Source: Gymnopilus junonius
Lineage: Eukaryota; Basidiomycota; Agaricomycetes; Agaricales; Galerinaceae
Assembly (NCBI GenBank): GCA_015501075.1
Contig: JADNYJ010000796.1
Coordinates: forward strand, 1 to 12,980
Reading direction: 5' to 3'
Length of the DNA stretch: 12,980 nt
This document shows positions 9,801 through 12,980 of this stretch, in pieces; positions within the stretch are counted from its first letter, which is position 1; the number at the start of each line of letters is the position of its first letter. A model generated the notes under the pieces. The model was not told where the DNA came from. It saw only the letters and a program-made list of their open reading frames with translations, and made no database searches. The translations under genes were made by a program, and so were the position numbers.

Positions 9801-11343
9801 ATGCCAGAAAGCTAATGAATCTCAGGTAAATGGGATCAGTACGTAATTTGCTATATATAAGTAGTATCCGAAGCTGAGTGAGATTTTTTTCAAGCATGAT
9901 GGATCAAACCCGTATGTGAAAAATAGCTTGTAATTTAGACGAAAATAAACTGACGATCCTCAGATCTGGGTTATTTCTACTGGCAACAGCCCATGACTAA
10001 CAGGTATGTCCGCAGCTACAAATACATTACTCGAAGAGCCTAAATCGGCATTTTATTCATAGCATGCCAATGATATCTCGCGTTCAGTCCAAGAAACAAG
10101 CACTGCCGGGTGTTATGCGAATTGCACCCGAAGGTTCCCTCGGTGCCTGGTAAGTACACCTATCTAGTCGTCTTCTTCTCTAAACGCAGTCCCAGGCCTG
10201 GTGACAATCCAAATCAATGCGCACAAGGGTACAGCTGTCCGCCATTCACAATGACTCTCGACAATTTCTCTCCTATATCCAACCGCTTTGTTGATGTTGG
10301 AGCAGGTGGCCCTCAGCCCTTCACTTTCACTGTCTCGAGCAATGTCTCTTGGTTGCAATTTACGCCTTCGAAAGGATCGATTTCACCTAACGCGCCTGAG
10401 CAGCGCGTCTTCATTAGCGTAGATTGGAGTAAATTGAGCGCAGGCGATAGCTTTGCTCAAATTAATTTCAACGCGACTGCGCCGGGTGAATTCCCTCTCG
10501 GACCAGAATCGGAGCCTATGTTCTTTGTTGCCACAAAGAACGCCGTAGCAGGTGGATTCAAGGGTATTCTACGTTCCTTTCAATGTCGGTTCGTCTTCAA
10601 CTCACTCAACTTACGTGTATAGGCTTCGTTGAGGGAACTGGTGTCGTCTCTATCGAAGCAGCACACGCTACTCGTCAAACAACCGTACAAGGTATCTCCT
10701 GGACAGAGATTTCTGGCCTTGGCAGAACTTTGTCCGCTGTTACCCCAATGCCTCTAGATGATACTACGTTTGATGCTGGTGCCGGGCCAACTTTGTAAGC
10801 TTTAAAAAGAAAATTTTGAACATCTTCGCCAATTCTATCTGCCTACAGGGAGTATGATTTCTTTACCTTCAATTCGCAATCAGACAGTGGCAATGTCACT
10901 GCTCATATTTTGATGACTCCTGCGCTTAATTCAAATACGGACGCCAATCCATTGTCTTACTCTCTACAATTTGACTCTCAGCCGCCTGCTGCTATCGTTC
11001 CCATCGGATCCGAAGTTCCCGGAGGCTTACCAGACGGGTGGGATGGACTCGATGGATGGGTATCTAATAATATTATCTGGACAATTGCCAATTTCACTGG
11101 TGTCAATCCTGGTGCTCACACTCTGAAGGTCAGGCTTTTCCCTTCAACCTGGGATGCTAGACTAATATTCCTTCTAAGCTCTCCATGATGACACCAAGCG
11201 TAGCAATTCAAAAAATAATCATCGGTGTGCATTCTATGATTGTCAACTTACGAGGTTCTAGCGTTCCTAAATTCACCTTTTGAACAGATACCGGAGGGCT
11301 TCAGACTTCCTACCTTGGGCCCCCTGAAAGTATCCTTGTCTAG
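6868..11343 (+). CDS. Secreted GH115 xylan alpha-1,2-glucuronidase (25 exons)
   Basis: GH115 enzymes remove (4-O-methyl)glucuronic acid side chains from xylan outside the cell. Exons: 6868-7369, 7541-7559, 7620-7826, 7877-7920, 7980-8061, 8113-8285, 8351-8473, 8534-8609, 8671-8743, 8806-8814, 8875-8907, 8959-8976, 9026-9330, 9393-9534, 9589-9633, 9685-9772, 9826-9838, 9895-9911, 9964-10003, 10063-10149, 10196-10563, 10623-10794, 10849-11128, 11179-11224, 11288-11343. They total 3018 nt in one frame, about 1005 residues, a normal family length. Residues 1-20 (MLRVLAYTLGTLALLQGVDA) look like a signal peptide. Family-typical stretches in order: RGTIFALYDHSEQIG, VSPWNWWADVP, KYRGIFLNDEQPAL, FELILRMKGNFLWPAQW, GTSHEEPMMRS, VWCLYKEVEGYYDDGMRVPD, LLWTDDNWGNVRRYP, TGGAGVYYHVDYVG, VWVLNVGDLKPYE, SLLDGKWDHMMDQTHLGYFY. 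From about residue 820 a beta-rich C-terminal domain (VVSIEAAHATR) ends in IIIDTGGLQTSYLGPPES. No frameshift or in-frame stop was needed. Family assignment is firm; single microexon borders are less so. Confidence 0.93.
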
Positions 11344-12144
11344 TTATTTTTCTGTCTTTTTTTTGTCTCTCTGTGTATCTAAAGTATTAAATCTGATTTC
11401 TCTGTGAAAAAGTAAGCCTAAGAAGTCATCTGCGGTGATACATAGTAAAGAGCAACCTACCTCATAATAATTGCTGCTCCCACAGGTTAGCGTGCTATTT
11501 TTGTATCCGCCAATAATAGAATCCATGGTCGGACCCTACAATTCACCGCTTTGTCTCTTCCAACCATCATCTTCATCGACAGTACACTGGTCAACATTCA
11601 CCTTCCATGTAGCTCTTGACTTCGGAGAAGGTTTACACGGCTTTGAACTGACCGGCTTTCCTCGAAGCGGTCCTAGGACCTAAAAGAGGCATTGGGAAGT
11701 CTGCGAACGGCGCGGTGGGATCCGTCGAATTTGAACGCCAGTGTACAGAAGGGCATAACTTATCATCCATTTTCCACACGCAGTGTGGTTTTAATTGGCG
11801 CCGCTCCTCGCCACCAGCCTAGAGTCATCGATAACTTCCATCAGCACAAGCTGCGGCGTGGCGTCGTTACGAGAAGCTTTACTAATTTGAACAATGGCTC
11901 GCTGCAGGCGATTACAAGCACAATATACCAAGCACATTATCCGCTCATGACCATACTTAGTACCCCGTCCACCTTGATTACTATTCAATTACCAGTAGCC
12001 ATCAAAGGCATACAAGCTTCTGCTATAAAGGGATGCCGTAAGTAACGTACCCTAATCGAAGCTAGTTGAATATTCTGTTCGGACCAGAAAGCGCCAGAAA
12101 ATGCCTAACGTCACCCTAGCTTCTCTGCTTTCATTTCCTGTTTA

Positions 12145-12151
12145 AGATAAG
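12145..12151 (+). promoter_or_regulatory. Possible GATA-factor site (AGATAAG)
   Basis: AGATAAG matches the HGATAR core bound by fungal GATA factors such as the nitrogen regulators. It sits 24 bases upstream of a TATA box. It is a single short motif, so the evidence is slight. Confidence 0.25.
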
Positions 12152-12175
12152 GTCGTTGTCCTTTGTCCTCGAGGC

Positions 12176-12184
12176 TATATAAAA
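12176..12184 (+). promoter_or_regulatory. TATA box upstream of the right-hand gene
   Basis: TATATAAAA is followed by a C/T-rich leader, typical of a basidiomycete core promoter. Two short frames open in the leader: ATG at 12184, which probably lies before the transcription start, and ATG at 12234, which ends after seven codons and could act as an upstream ORF. The first long frame starts at 12362. Confidence 0.5.
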
Positions 12185-12361
12185 TGACCCGCCCATTCCC
12201 CGTTGAATTCATATCCTTTTTGCCCTCATTTCAATGAACGCCATATCCACTTCTTAATTCTTTATCCCCAGTCCTGTCTCTCGTAAAAAGCATTTCTCTG
12301 AGAAATCAATACTGTTAATCTCCCCGTCAAGTTTCCAGTTAGACGCCAACTAATAAGACCC

Positions 12362-12942
12362 ATGCCGCGCTTGATAAAACATCTAAAATCCGTTTTCATG
12401 CCTCTTGTGCGACGCGCTCGGCGACAAACAAAGACGTCTATCTCATCGCTCTCGCCGATCGACCTTCAGTATTTGCAGCCTCAAACCTACACGCTCAGTC
12501 CTGTCGTCAGCAAGAGCAGCACGCTGGTTCATTTTACCTCTGATGCAGTCAACCAGTCGTCCAGGGGTGACGTAGCATCCAGAGGATCCCTGACGTCCGC
12601 GTACGGGAATCCACAGCGAAGGCCGAGAGGATGTCCTCCGATGCCTCAGCAAAGCTCAGATTTGCTTGGACTCGTCAAAATCCCAATTATTCCAGGTGTA
12701 AGCAACCTTTATTCACTCCAGGTTTTGAGAAAAATATTAAACCAAGTTGTGTAGTATTGCTTCTAGTCTTTTCCACACAGTGTTCGTATACATCTACGAC
12801 TGCCGATTATTTCATTGTGAGTATTCTCTATTGATGTTTCAGAGTCCATAGCTAACGTACCTCACCTCTACGTCACATTTCATAGTACTTTTGGCATCCT
12901 TTTTACTTCTGTAATCCCATCAACTTACCGTCAGAACGATAA
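12362..12942 (+). CDS. Hypothetical small basic Ser-rich protein, possibly cut by the window edge
   Basis: I do not recognise this product. The first exon (12362-12697) starts with MPRLIKHLKSVFMPLVRRAR, a basic amphipathic stretch, followed by Ser/Pro/Arg-rich sequence that is probably disordered. A GTAAGC donor at 12698 and an acceptor ending at 12780 remove 83 bases in phase 0. A second exon 12781-12816 meets a GTGAGT donor, and an acceptor ending at 12885 leads to a third exon reaching TAA at 12940-12942. All joins are in phase 0 and give about 142 residues. Alternatives are read-through of exon 2 to TGA at 12832-12834, or further splicing past the edge (GTAATC at 12911 could be a donor). 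Support comes from the TATA box and leader in front, the ATG and usable splice sites; there is no family match. Confidence 0.4.
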
Positions 12943-12980
12943 AGTCGGTCAAGTTTGCCAAAAGTTTGCTTGAGCTCGAG

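Larger units (their letters stand above)
11344..12361. other. Spacer between the GH115 gene and the right-hand gene
   Basis: This is the GH115 3' untranslated region followed by noncoding sequence. Open frames at 11471-11683 and 11692-12045 start with CTG and TTG, not ATG, and their products resemble nothing I know. From about 12120 the sequence takes on promoter character, with a GATA motif, a TATA box and a pyrimidine-rich leader to 12361. Confidence 0.55.

Noticed and set aside
10190..10195. Acceptor ending at 10189 for exon 21
   Set aside because: It would keep the frame but insert two residues and change Trp to Cys. The acceptor ending at 10195 gives the family-like AWPGDNPNQ.
11692..12045. 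117-codon plus-strand frame in the right spacer
   Set aside because: It starts with TTG, has no recognisable family, and lies between a gene end and a promoter region.
740..12980. GAGCTCGAG-type palindromes near 730-740 and at the extreme right end
   Set aside because: They are short restriction-site-like palindromes without extended similarity, so there is no repeat or element boundary.

Overview
The window looks like nuclear DNA of a mushroom-forming basidiomycete (Agaricomycetes). The evidence is two long genes cut by dozens of introns of mostly 46-65 bp with GTNNGT-like donors and AG acceptors, protein families typical of such fungi, and no operon-like packing. Almost none of the coding sequence is visible as long open frames. 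The gene models were built by joining exons across splice sites and checking that reading phase and family-typical motifs continue. No bacterial, phage, CRISPR, tRNA or rRNA features were seen, and no recognisable transposon.

Layout: 1-893 holds no gene I can support. 894-5125 (+) is a 15-exon gene for a protein of about 1141 residues with three parts: a helical-bundle domain resembling the N-terminal domain of MLKL (mixed-lineage kinase domain-like) and related fungal proteins, a tyrosine-kinase-like (TKL) Ser/Thr kinase domain with most catalytic residues kept, and a C-terminal domain of about 250 residues known to me only as an unnamed agaricomycete domain. 5126-6867 is a 1.7 kb spacer ending in a TATA-box promoter. 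6868-11343 (+) is a 25-exon gene for a secreted GH115 xylan alpha-glucuronidase of about 1005 residues, with several microexons (9, 13, 17, 18 and 19 nt). 11344-12361 is a spacer ending in a second TATA box. 12362 to the right edge is a probable small, basic, Ser-rich hypothetical protein, possibly incomplete.

The three genes share strand but there is no evidence that they work together. The GH115 enzyme would act outside the cell on glucuronoxylan in plant cell walls; a Mig1/CreA-type motif upstream fits carbon catabolite control. The kinase would act inside the cell; its MLKL-like helical bundle suggests signalling or regulated cell death, which is inference. The most interesting items are the MLKL-like/kinase/unknown-domain fusion, and the shattered GH115 gene with its frame-preserving microexons and an unusually long first intron that is free of AG dinucleotides over 160 nt.
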